7,884 nucleotides of DNA from Clostridiales bacterium. Its GTDB lineage: Bacteria; Bacillota; Clostridia; WRLR01. Within the stretch, counting starts at the first letter, position 1; each line of letters opens with the position of its first letter. The stretch spans positions 1-7,884 of the forward strand of contig JAISFK010000036.1 in NCBI GenBank assembly GCA_031263625.1. The letters are read 5' to 3'. The translations under genes were made by a program, and so were the position numbers. The notes beneath the pieces were generated by a model. It was not told the DNA's origin and searched no databases. It saw nothing but the letters and a program-made list of their open reading frames with translations. This document shows, piece after piece, positions 1 to 5,066 of this stretch.

Positions 1-269
1 GGCCGCCCCCGCCCGTCCGGGGGGGCGGGCCTGGCGCGCGCGGCGACTTTGACTTTGCGCGCCACCCACGCCCATGGGCAAAACGCGACGGGGTTTGGCA
101 AAAACGACAGCCTGACGCCCTTTGACAGCAACCGCGACACGATCGCCTCCTTGAGGCCGGCGCCCGCGCCAAAAACGCCGAACGGCTCGGCCGATCCGAG
201 GGCGATTTCCGCGAGCGCGGCAGCCGCTGCGGCCTGCCCGCTCAACAGGCTGTTTTCATGCACGTCCAT
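1..269 (-). CDS. N-terminal part of an unrecognised protein, cut by the window edge
   Basis: Reading the minus strand from ATG at 269-267, the frame stays open for 89 codons to the left edge, with mostly G/C third positions. The protein begins MDVHENSLLSGQAAAAAALA and continues through a stretch around residues 32-55 (Gly-Val-Phe-Gly-Ala-Gly-Ala-Gly-Leu-Lys-Glu) that loosely resembles a nucleotide-binding Gly-rich loop. After about residue 70 it becomes Arg/Pro/Ala-rich. I do not recognise the family. A Shine-Dalgarno-like GGAAAGAG lies 6 bases before the ATG. A second in-frame ATG at 287-285 would add MRKEIY. Both starts sit in a tandem 16-bp duplication. It lies downstream of the membrane-protein gene on the same strand, about 150 bases after its stop, so cotranscription is possible. 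An open frame of this length is weak evidence in GC-rich DNA. Confidence 0.45.
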   Translation of the reverse strand, partial: MDVHENSLLSGQAAAAAALAEIALGSAEPFGVFGAGAGLKEAIVSRLLSKGVRLSFLPNPVAFCPWAWVARKVKVAARARPAPPDGRGR

Positions 270-301
270 ATATATCTCTTTCCGCATACATCTCTTTCCG
301 C
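270..301 (-). repeat. 16-bp tandem duplication carrying a ribosome-binding site
   Basis: Positions 270-285 and 286-301 are two adjacent 16-base units differing at one base. On the minus strand each reads GCGGAAAGAGAT(A/G)TAT. Each unit carries a GGAAAGAG Shine-Dalgarno-like sequence followed by an ATG (287-285 after the first, 269-267 after the second). The two ATGs are in frame with each other. The translation-initiation region of the downstream partial gene therefore appears to be duplicated. Confidence 0.75.
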
Positions 302-380
302 GCCCGGCCCGCTCTTTGCGCCGCCACGGGGGCCGTCGCGCTGCGCAGGCCGCGCGCGATGTTTTGCGCAACGTCGCGCA

Positions 381-405
381 CAGCCGCGGCGCAACCGCCG
401 CGCTG
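381..405. other. GC-rich hairpin after the membrane-protein gene
   Basis: GCGGCG (386-391) and CGCCGC (396-401) form a perfect stem around a 4-base loop, extended by CAGC/GCTG with one bulged base. It lies 17 bases past the stop of the gene ending at 422. No T-run follows on either strand, so it is not a standard intrinsic terminator. It may be an attenuating structure or simply a product of GC-rich sequence. Confidence 0.3.
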
Positions 406-421
406 AGCGACCTCCGCCCGG

Positions 422-1660
422 CTACAAGTAGGTGAAACCCAGCCTGGCGAAAAATTCAACCTCATAGCTTTTGCTTTGGCTGTCAGCGACAGTAAAAACA
501 GCGCTCATGCCTATACTGTCCAGCAGGTTCTCCGCCGTGCGCAGCGCGGATATGTCCAGCCGCTCGACCGTTATCGTCAGCGGCGGCAGATATACTCGTG
601 TTCGATTGGGATTCCGACCGCAAATTGCGGTCGGACAGAGGAAACGAGTATTACTGACTCGCGTTAATGGAAAATTCAAATGCTCGTCAGTATAGCTGTC
701 GCCGCCGGCCTCCAGAAAGGCGCGGAAGGCATCCCCGGCAATGCCGCCAAAACGCCTGCCGCCGCCGCTACTACTGGCACTGGCGCCAACTGCCGCGCTG
801 CCGTTGCTGCTGGCACTGGCACCAACCGCCGCGCCGCCGCCGAAGCGCGCCGCGATCCCGGAGATCGCCGGCAGGCCGACGCTGAGGAAAGCCGGTATCT
901 GGTTCCCCGCGAGCGAGAGCGTTATCCTGCCCCCGGCGTCACTGCCGCCGCCGGCATCGCCCTGCGGCGCGGGCTCATAGGCGATCCGGGACTTGTGCAG
1001 GCCGAGCGCGGCGTCAAGCGCAGACATCGCGACGGCAAAGCCGACAGACACCGCGTCCTTGTCGAGCCGGGGCGCGTCGCCGTCCGGCCCTCCGCCTGCC
1101 TCGCCGCGCCATGCGTCCTTCGCGCCAGCGCCGTCAGCCTCGCCCGCATCGCCGCCGCCCGGCTGGGCTGGCGAGGGCCGCGCCGTGCCCGGCCCCGCGT
1201 CCTGCGGCCCGCCCTCCTTGCCGACATAGCGCGCATATCGCAGAAACGACGCCTCGCCGCCGGCCATTCTCGTCTCCAGCTCGGCCGACAGGACATAGCC
1301 GTCATACGCCGCCGACGCCGCGAGGCTGCTGCAGAGCATGTCATAGCCGCTCTCGTTGCCCTGCGCGGATATCGCGGACACGACGTATACAGCCGCCGCA
1401 GCCACAAGCGCCGCGAGCGGCGCTCTCGCTGGGCCTCTCGCCGGGCGGCGGGCTCTCCGGGCGCTCCGCCGGCCATGCTCGCGCCCGTCCCCTCTCAGGC
1501 TTTGGCGCGAAAACCGGGCCGAAAAGCCCGCCATAGCGGCGCGAAGCTCCTCTTTCACGGCGTAAAATATCGCTTTCGCGCCTGGGCGCTTCGCCTTCAT
1601 GCTCATGCTGTTTTTTGAGCGCTCGCTTTCAGCCTCGCTCCGCTTAGCCTCGCCGGACAT
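422..1660 (-). CDS. Unrecognised single-pass membrane protein with Gly-rich inserts and an in-frame MITE-like insertion
   Basis: Numbered from ATG 1660 (412 aa), the protein has a basic, Arg-rich N-terminus, one hydrophobic segment at about 81-98 (APLAALVAAAAVYVVSAISA), then a presumably extracytoplasmic part. Two regions look conserved-like: NESGYDMLCSSLAASAAYDG just after the membrane segment, and the C-terminal ~55 residues (LTITVERLDISALRTAENLL onward, ending in GFTYL). Between them lie Gly/Ala/Asp-rich stretches at about 147-202 and 231-245 and a tandem 12-residue repeat near 278-301. Residues ~323-357 are encoded by a 104-bp palindromic repeat that also occurs at 4878-4982. The frame is open upstream to a GTG at 1738, but that start has no ribosome-binding site; ATG 1660 has AAAGGGA about 11 bases upstream, and ATG 1606 is a further option. 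No family recognised. It follows the sulfatase-fold gene on the same strand. An envelope role is only a guess from the membrane segment. Confidence 0.6.
   Translation of the reverse strand: MSGEAKRSEAESERSKNSMSMKAKRPGAKAIFYAVKEELRAAMAGFSARFSRQSLRGDGREHGRRSARRARRPARGPARAPLAALVAAAAVYVVSAISAQGNESGYDMLCSSLAASAAYDGYVLSAELETRMAGGEASFLRYARYVGKEGGPQDAGPGTARPSPAQPGGGDAGEADGAGAKDAWRGEAGGGPDGDAPRLDKDAVSVGFAVAMSALDAALGLHKSRIAYEPAPQGDAGGGSDAGGRITLSLAGNQIPAFLSVGLPAISGIAARFGGGAAVGASASSNGSAAVGASASSSGGGRRFGGIAGDAFRAFLEAGGDSYTDEHLNFPLTRVSNTRFLCPTAICGRNPNRTRVYLPPLTITVERLDISALRTAENLLDSIGMSAVFTVADSQSKSYEVEFFARLGFTYL
591..694 (+). repeat. MITE-like palindromic element, copy A (inside a coding sequence)
   Basis: This 104-bp element starts TATACTCGTG and ends CGTCAGTATA. 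It matches the reverse complement of 4878-4982 with three substitutions and one 1-base gap. Its structure is two abutting inverted-repeat modules. The first has arms ATACTCGT (592-599) and ACGAGTAT (644-651) around an 11-bp perfect stem TCCGACCGCAA/TTGCGGTCGGA (613-623/625-635). The second has arms TACTGAC (652-658) and GTCAGTA (686-692). The outer ends form a 6-bp TATACT/AGTATA inverted repeat, consistent with insertion at a TA dinucleotide. It has no coding capacity for a transposase, so it would be non-autonomous. It is more AT-rich than the surrounding gene, which reads through it without a stop. Confidence 0.9.
758..829 (-). repeat. 36-bp tandem repeat x2 in the membrane-protein gene
   Basis: Two adjacent 36-bp units encode AVGASASSNGSA and AVGASASSSGGG. 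The DNA units differ at about a quarter of positions, several of them synonymous. They follow a Gly-rich run (FGGGA) and precede another (GGGRRFGG). The amino-acid style and 12-residue period match the inserts seen in MnmA and UxaC. Confidence 0.8.
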
Positions 1661-1872
1661 GCCGCCCCGTTCCCTTTCAGCCGCCGCAAATGCGCCACGA
1701 TGCCACAGTACCCCGGTGCCACGGCGCCTAGGCGCCACAGCGCACTGAGGTCAGCCGCGCCCCGGTGCCAGCCGCGCCATGCCTCCCGCGCAGGCCGCGC
1801 CGCGCAACCGCGCTGCGGCATCGACGCCAGGCCGCTCCAGCGCCACGCGCGTCAGCGCCAGCGCCGCGCCCG
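1661..1872. other. GC-rich intergenic stretch with short repeats
   Basis: I see no convincing gene between the stop at 1873 and the likely start at 1660. It holds an 11-bp direct repeat CCCCGGTGCCA (1711-1721 and 1760-1770) and a perfect 14-bp palindrome GGCGCCTAGGCGCC (1723-1736). No T-run terminator or recognisable promoter was found. If the downstream gene starts at GTG 1738, the gap shrinks to 134 bases. Confidence 0.4.
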
Positions 1873-3888
1873 TCAGCCATCGCCGCCGATGTCCTCGCCA
1901 AACATCTTGTAATACTGGACTATGCCGTATTCGCCCACAAGCTCGTCCAGCCGCTCCGGCAGAGCCTCCGAAAACTCCGCGCCGCTCGCGCCGCCGCCCG
2001 TGCTGCTGAAGAACTTGCCGTACACGGGCAGGCTCTCGCGCAGCGACGCCACAAAGTCTTGGTACGGCCCGGACTCTATGCCCAGCGCGTCCATCAAGTA
2101 GACGCCCAGGTAGTTCGCGCTCATCTGGCCGCGCCCGGCGGCCGCCAGCTCGCCATACGCGCCCCACTGCTCGCGCGCCTTCGCGTTGGCCCATATCAGG
2201 TACGTCTCCCTGTACGTGTTCAGCTTCGCCTGCAAGTCCAGCCCCGCCTCGCTGCCGTAGCCGATGGGGTAGCCCAGCTCCCCGTATGCCTGAAAGTTAT
2301 ACCCCAGCGACGGCAGGTGATCGCCGAAGAACAGCAGCACGACCGGCCTCTCGGACTGCTCGAAAAACTCGGCCAGCCTGCCCAGCGACCGGTCCGCGTC
2401 TTGCAGGCCGCGCACGTAGTTCGTGATCGCGTAGTCGCTCTTTTCGCTCAGCTCTACGCCCGGCGCCGTCGCGTAGTTCTTGGGGATCTCCCCGTACATC
2501 CAGCCGCCGTCATACGGCCCGTGATTCTGGATGGACACGTTGAAGCTGAACAGCGGCTTCCCGCCGCCCCCTGCGCCGCCACCATCCTCGGCGCCGACGC
2601 CATCCGCGCTGCCCTCGCCGTCACTCTCCGCATTGCCATCGGCGCCACCACGCCCCCCGCTATCCTCGCCGCCTCCTGCGCTGCCCCCGGCGCCACCCCC
2701 GGCACTGTCGCCCGTGTATTCCGCGTAGAGCTCCAGCAGCCTGTCCGTCATCGCCTCGTCCGAAATATAGTTGCCGGAAATGTCGCCGTCGCTGAAGTCG
2801 CCGCTGTGCAGGAATCGGTCGAAGCCCAGCCACTTGTACACGTTGAGCCGGTTGTAGAACCAGCTGAACCCCGGATGCATGGCCACGGCGGAATAGCCTG
2901 CCTTCTTGAACGCCCGCGCGATTGAGTCGGTGTCGCGCCGGATCAAAATTTTGTAGGCCGACGGCATGTCCGCGCCGAAATTGGCGGACGAGTGGCCCGT
3001 CAGGACGTTGAACTCGGTGGTGTCCGTGCCGCCCCCGAACACGGACACGTACAGATCGCCGGCGATGGACTCCTTCTGGAGCCTGTGAAAATTTTTCAGC
3101 GGATCCGTCTCGTCCGTGAACACGAGCGCCGGAATCTGCGTTATGTCCCAAAACGCCTCGCTCATTATCATTATGACGTCGGGGCGAAACGCGCCGCCCG
3201 CTCCGTCAGCGCCGCCTGCCCCATCCCCGTCTCCCGCGCCATTGCCCTCCGCGCCGTTTTTCCCATAGCGCAGCAATATCCCGGCGGCCGCGCTCTCCGA
3301 ATAGCCCTCCGGCTTGGGTATGGACAGATCCTTCGTATGGTAGATGAACGCCGCGAGAAAGCCCCGCGAGTTAAACTCGTTCACCATATTGTAGGCGTTG
3401 TTTCGCACCTTGATGCTGTTGTACACGGCGTCGTTCGTGTACAACGCGCCATACGCGAACACCGCGATCGCGGCGACGGCGATCGCCCCCGCGACCCTGG
3501 GTTTCAGTTTCGGCCTGGGGAGCCTGACGCACGCCATCACGGCGACATTCGCGGCCACGACCGCGACCAGCATGGCGATGACCCCCGCGCCGAGCTCTAT
3601 CGTCGAGGACGACGATATGGACAGAACCTCGCCGCCCAGCACGACGTCCGACGGCAAAAACGGATCGCCCCGCAGGAACACCTTGTATCTGTGGACGACG
3701 CACATGGCAAACAGCAGCAGGGACAGCGCCAGCGTTGACTCCCACGCCCGCCCGAAAACGAAGAACAGGAACAGCGCCGCGATAAAAATGGCCGCAAATT
3801 CCAGCAGGATCACGACGGGCGACTGGAGCGCGTTCGCGACGATCTGGCGCGGGAAGTCCGGCGCCATGGCGAACACCATGCCGGACAT
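1873..3888 (-). CDS. LTA-synthase-family membrane phosphoglycerol transferase (sulfatase fold)
   Basis: Residues are numbered from ATG 3888 (671 aa). The N-terminal ~150 residues contain four hydrophobic segments (about 24-45, 51-66, 98-120, 132-150). The extracytoplasmic sulfatase domain runs from about 236 to 610. Expected LtaS-type active-site residues are present: E244 in MSEAFWD, candidate nucleophile T288 in FGGGTDTTEF, H338 and R347 in HPGFSWFYNR, H456 in NHGPY, D523 and H524 in FGDH. Family members transfer glycerol-phosphate from phosphatidylglycerol onto an envelope polymer using Mn2+; the exact substrate here is not evident. Two Gly/Asp/Ala-rich inserts interrupt the domain (211-233 and 393-443), both at loops. 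The frame is open upstream to 4029 without ATG, GTG or TTG, and that stretch would supply a basic leader and a fifth membrane helix, so ATG 3888 is probably internal. It lies directly downstream of larE and is probably cotranscribed with it. Confidence 0.9.
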   Translation of the reverse strand: MSGMVFAMAPDFPRQIVANALQSPVVILLEFAAIFIAALFLFFVFGRAWESTLALSLLLFAMCVVHRYKVFLRGDPFLPSDVVLGGEVLSISSSSTIELGAGVIAMLVAVVAANVAVMACVRLPRPKLKPRVAGAIAVAAIAVFAYGALYTNDAVYNSIKVRNNAYNMVNEFNSRGFLAAFIYHTKDLSIPKPEGYSESAAAGILLRYGKNGAEGNGAGDGDGAGGADGAGGAFRPDVIMIMSEAFWDITQIPALVFTDETDPLKNFHRLQKESIAGDLYVSVFGGGTDTTEFNVLTGHSSANFGADMPSAYKILIRRDTDSIARAFKKAGYSAVAMHPGFSWFYNRLNVYKWLGFDRFLHSGDFSDGDISGNYISDEAMTDRLLELYAEYTGDSAGGGAGGSAGGGEDSGGRGGADGNAESDGEGSADGVGAEDGGGAGGGGKPLFSFNVSIQNHGPYDGGWMYGEIPKNYATAPGVELSEKSDYAITNYVRGLQDADRSLGRLAEFFEQSERPVVLLFFGDHLPSLGYNFQAYGELGYPIGYGSEAGLDLQAKLNTYRETYLIWANAKAREQWGAYGELAAAGRGQMSANYLGVYLMDALGIESGPYQDFVASLRESLPVYGKFFSSTGGGASGAEFSEALPERLDELVGEYGIVQYYKMFGEDIGGDG
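2560..2712 (-). repeat. Gly-rich low-complexity insert in the LTA-synthase-like gene (large)
   Basis: This 153-bp stretch encodes residues 393-443 and divides into hexads such as DGNAES, DGEGSA, DGVGAE and DGGGAG. It separates ELYAEYT from KPLFSFNVSIQNHGPY, which in relatives are joined by a short loop. GGCGCC occurs three times (2590, 2641, 2689). Confidence 0.75.
3190..3258 (-). repeat. Gly-rich low-complexity insert in the LTA-synthase-like gene (small)
   Basis: These 69 bp encode residues 211-233, in hexads NGAEGN, GAGDGD, GAGGAD and GAGGAF (the last overlaps the domain start). It sits just before the first strand of the sulfatase domain (RPDVIMIMSEAFWD). Confidence 0.7.
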
Positions 3889-3957
3889 AGCGGCGGATCC
3901 GAGGAGCAGAAAGGCATACGGCGCCGCCTTGCTCTTGAACTTTAGCTTGGGAATATT

Positions 3958-3960
3958 CAG
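3958..3960 (-). promoter_or_regulatory. Candidate non-canonical CTG start for the LTA-synthase-like gene
   Basis: In frame with the sulfatase-fold gene, CTG (3960-3958) is preceded by GGGAAGGG with 10 bases between AAGGG and the CTG, and lies 22 bases after the larE stop. Starting here adds 24 residues: a Lys-rich leader (NIPKLKFKSKAAP) and a hydrophobic run (YAFLLLGSAAMSGMVFAM). That gives five membrane helices, the usual LtaS topology. ATT at 3954-3952 is an alternative. A base error hiding a normal start cannot be excluded. Confidence 0.4.
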
Positions 3961-3982
3961 AGTTTTATGGCCCTTCCCTTTA

Positions 3983-4843
3983 TCAAATTTGCGCTTCGCC
4001 CATGCTGCCGGGCGAAAGCGTTTCGCTCATGCTATCGGCCGGGAGAGTTTCGTTCATGCTGCCGGTGCGGTATCCGAGCAGGTCCATCGCGACATACGTG
4101 AACCCCATGCCCTTGAACGCGCTGTGCACCATCTCGCGGTTCTTGCGATCCGAAAGCGCGCCGAACCCCGCCTCGTCCGTTTCAATGCGGGCAAGGTTGC
4201 CATGGTGCCGCACGCGCACCTGGCGCAACCCCATGTCCAGCAGCAGCTGCTCCGCCCTGTCCACGGCGCCGAGGCGCTCCGGCGTGATGCTCTCGCCATA
4301 CGGAAATCTGGACGACAGGCACGCGAAGCTCTGCTTGTTCCACGTCGGCAGGCCCAGCTGCCTTGAGAGCTCGCGGATTTCCTGCTTGCACAGCCCGACA
4401 TGGCGCAGGGGGCTTTTCACGCCCTGCTCGCTGACGGCTATCAGCCCCGGCCTGTAGTCGCCGTTGTCGTCCATGTTGGAACCCTCGGCCACGCAGGCGA
4501 TGCCGTTGCCGCGCGCGATCGCCCATATTTTGGCAAACAGCTCGCTTTTGCACAGATAGCAACGGTTCGCGGGATTTTTCGAGAAGCCCTCTATCTCCAG
4601 TTCCTCAGAATCGCAGACGAAGTGGCGTATGCGCTCCTTTTCGCAGAACGCCGTCGCCTCGTCCAGCTCGCGCTTTGGAAAGGAGCACGAGCGGGCCGTC
4701 ACGGCGACCGCCCTGTCGCCGAGAGCGTCATGCGCCGCCTTGACTAGGAGCGTGGAGTCCACCCCCCCTGAAAACGCGACCGCGACGCTCTCCAAAGAAA
4801 GCAGATAGCGCTTTAGTTCTTCGTACTTTTGCTCCGCGCCCAT
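3983..4843 (-). CDS. larE: LarE, ATP-dependent sulfur transferase
   Basis: This 286-aa PP-loop ATPase adenylates a pyridinium carboxylate and then donates sulfur during synthesis of the nickel-pincer nucleotide cofactor. Visible motifs are the PP-loop SGGVDS (25-30), SNMDDNGDYRPG (122-133) and FACLSSRFPYGE (173-184), whose C175 corresponds to the sulfur-donating Cys176 of Lactiplantibacillus plantarum LarE. C95 and C98 (NRCYLCKSELF) together with C175 give the three-cysteine pattern of LarE forms that carry a [4Fe-4S] cluster rather than sacrificing a cysteine. Start: ATG 4843 has GGAGG 9 bases upstream. The frame continues up to ATG 4990 through the MITE-like repeat, but those residues match the repeat, not LarE. 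The last 26 residues are a degenerate 9-residue repeat beyond the family's usual end. No larA, larB or larC is in the window, so the client enzyme is unknown. The sulfatase-fold gene follows. Confidence 0.93.
   Translation of the reverse strand: MGAEQKYEELKRYLLSLESVAVAFSGGVDSTLLVKAAHDALGDRAVAVTARSCSFPKRELDEATAFCEKERIRHFVCDSEELEIEGFSKNPANRCYLCKSELFAKIWAIARGNGIACVAEGSNMDDNGDYRPGLIAVSEQGVKSPLRHVGLCKQEIRELSRQLGLPTWNKQSFACLSSRFPYGESITPERLGAVDRAEQLLLDMGLRQVRVRHHGNLARIETDEAGFGALSDRKNREMVHSAFKGMGFTYVAMDLLGYRTGSMNETLPADSMSETLSPGSMGEAQI
3986..4063 (-). repeat. 27-bp tandem repeat forming the LarE C-terminal tail
   Basis: Three degenerate units encode GSMNETLPA, DSMSETLSP and GSMGEAQI at residues 261-286 and run to the stop codon. 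The units share the core (G/D)SMxE(T/A). The preceding MDLLGYRTG is close to the normal end of LarE proteins, so the tail looks like an added repeat array. Confidence 0.75.
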
Positions 4844-4852
4844 TGAAACGAA

Positions 4853-4857
4853 CCTCC
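4853..4857 (-). promoter_or_regulatory. Shine-Dalgarno of larE
   Basis: On the minus strand GAGGGAGG precedes ATG 4843 by 9 bases (GGAGG at 4857-4853). This near-perfect site fixes the LarE start at MGAEQ and argues against the longer frame that begins at 4990 and passes through the MITE-like element. Confidence 0.85.
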
Positions 4858-4877
4858 CTCTCGCCGCTTTGGCATTG

Positions 4878-4982
4878 TATACTGACGAGCATTTGAATTT
4901 TCCATAAACGCGAGTCAGTAATACTCGTTTCCCCTGTCCGACCGCAAATTGCGGTCGGAATTTCCAATCGAACACGAGTATA
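4878..4982 (-). repeat. MITE-like palindromic element, copy B (larE leader)
   Basis: This 105-bp copy, in opposite orientation to 591-694, begins TATACTGACG and ends CACGAGTATA on the plus strand. It keeps the 11-bp central stem TCCGACCGCAA/TTGCGGTCGGA, the ATACTCGT/ACGAGTAT arms and the TACTGAC/GTCAGTA arms. ATTG lies immediately on both sides (4874-4877 and 4983-4986); this could be a 4-bp target duplication, but copy A does not show one. It lies between the candidate larE promoter and the larE ribosome-binding site, so it would be transcribed as most of the larE 5' leader. Confidence 0.9.
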
Positions 4983-4983
4983 A

Positions 4984-5012
4984 TTGACATGAACCTATTA
5001 TATTAGTATGAT
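4984..5012 (+). promoter_or_regulatory. Sigma-70/sigma-A-type promoter for mnmA
   Basis: TTGACA (4984-4989), a 17-base spacer and TATGAT (5007-5012) form a near-consensus promoter. Transcription would start near 5019, giving a leader of about 48 bases before the mnmA ATG. The -35 box begins one base after the end of MITE-like copy B. TAATTGAC is directly repeated at 4981-4988 and 5013-5020, flanking the promoter. Confidence 0.8.
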
Positions 5013-5033
5013 TAATTGACGCGAATCTGTCAA
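5005..5033 (-). promoter_or_regulatory. Candidate divergent promoter for larE
   Basis: On the minus strand TTGACA (5033-5028), a 17-base spacer and CATACT (5010-5005) form a plausible promoter with a perfect -35 and a 4/6 -10. A TATAAT also occurs on this strand at 5002-4997, but without a good -35 at standard distance. Start would be near 4998, giving a leader of roughly 155 bases, about 105 of them the MITE-like element. It is the mirror image of the mnmA promoter and shares the -10 region with it. Confidence 0.55.
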
Positions 5034-5066
5034 CATAAATCTGCGCGGCTGAAGGAATGGTCATAA

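Noticed and set aside
49..435. 128-codon plus-strand open frame at the left edge
   Set aside because: No ribosome-binding site and low-complexity Arg/Ala/Pro composition. The minus-strand partial frame has a Shine-Dalgarno and better codon pattern, though neither is certain.
680..1618. 312-codon plus-strand open frame opposite the membrane-protein gene
   Set aside because: Arg/Ala-rich composition typical of antisense frames in GC-rich DNA. No ribosome-binding site or recognisable motif, and the opposite strand has a membrane segment and better codon pattern.
1765..2925. 386-codon plus-strand open frame opposite the LTA-synthase-like gene
   Set aside because: The minus strand carries the complete sulfatase-family motif set; this frame is its shadow.
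3398..4366. 322-codon plus-strand open frame spanning the end of larE and the start of the sulfatase-fold gene
   Set aside because: It overlaps two well-supported minus-strand genes and shows no family motif.
4844..4990. LarE start at ATG 4990, adding 49 residues
   Set aside because: The extra residues come from the MITE-like element, with a matching translation in copy A. The 4990 start lacks a good ribosome-binding site, while ATG 4843 has GGAGG at 9 bases.
5013..5066. Riboswitch in the mnmA leader
   Set aside because: The leader is only about 48 bases with one 5-bp inverted repeat (TTGAC/GTCAA), too little for a known riboswitch class.
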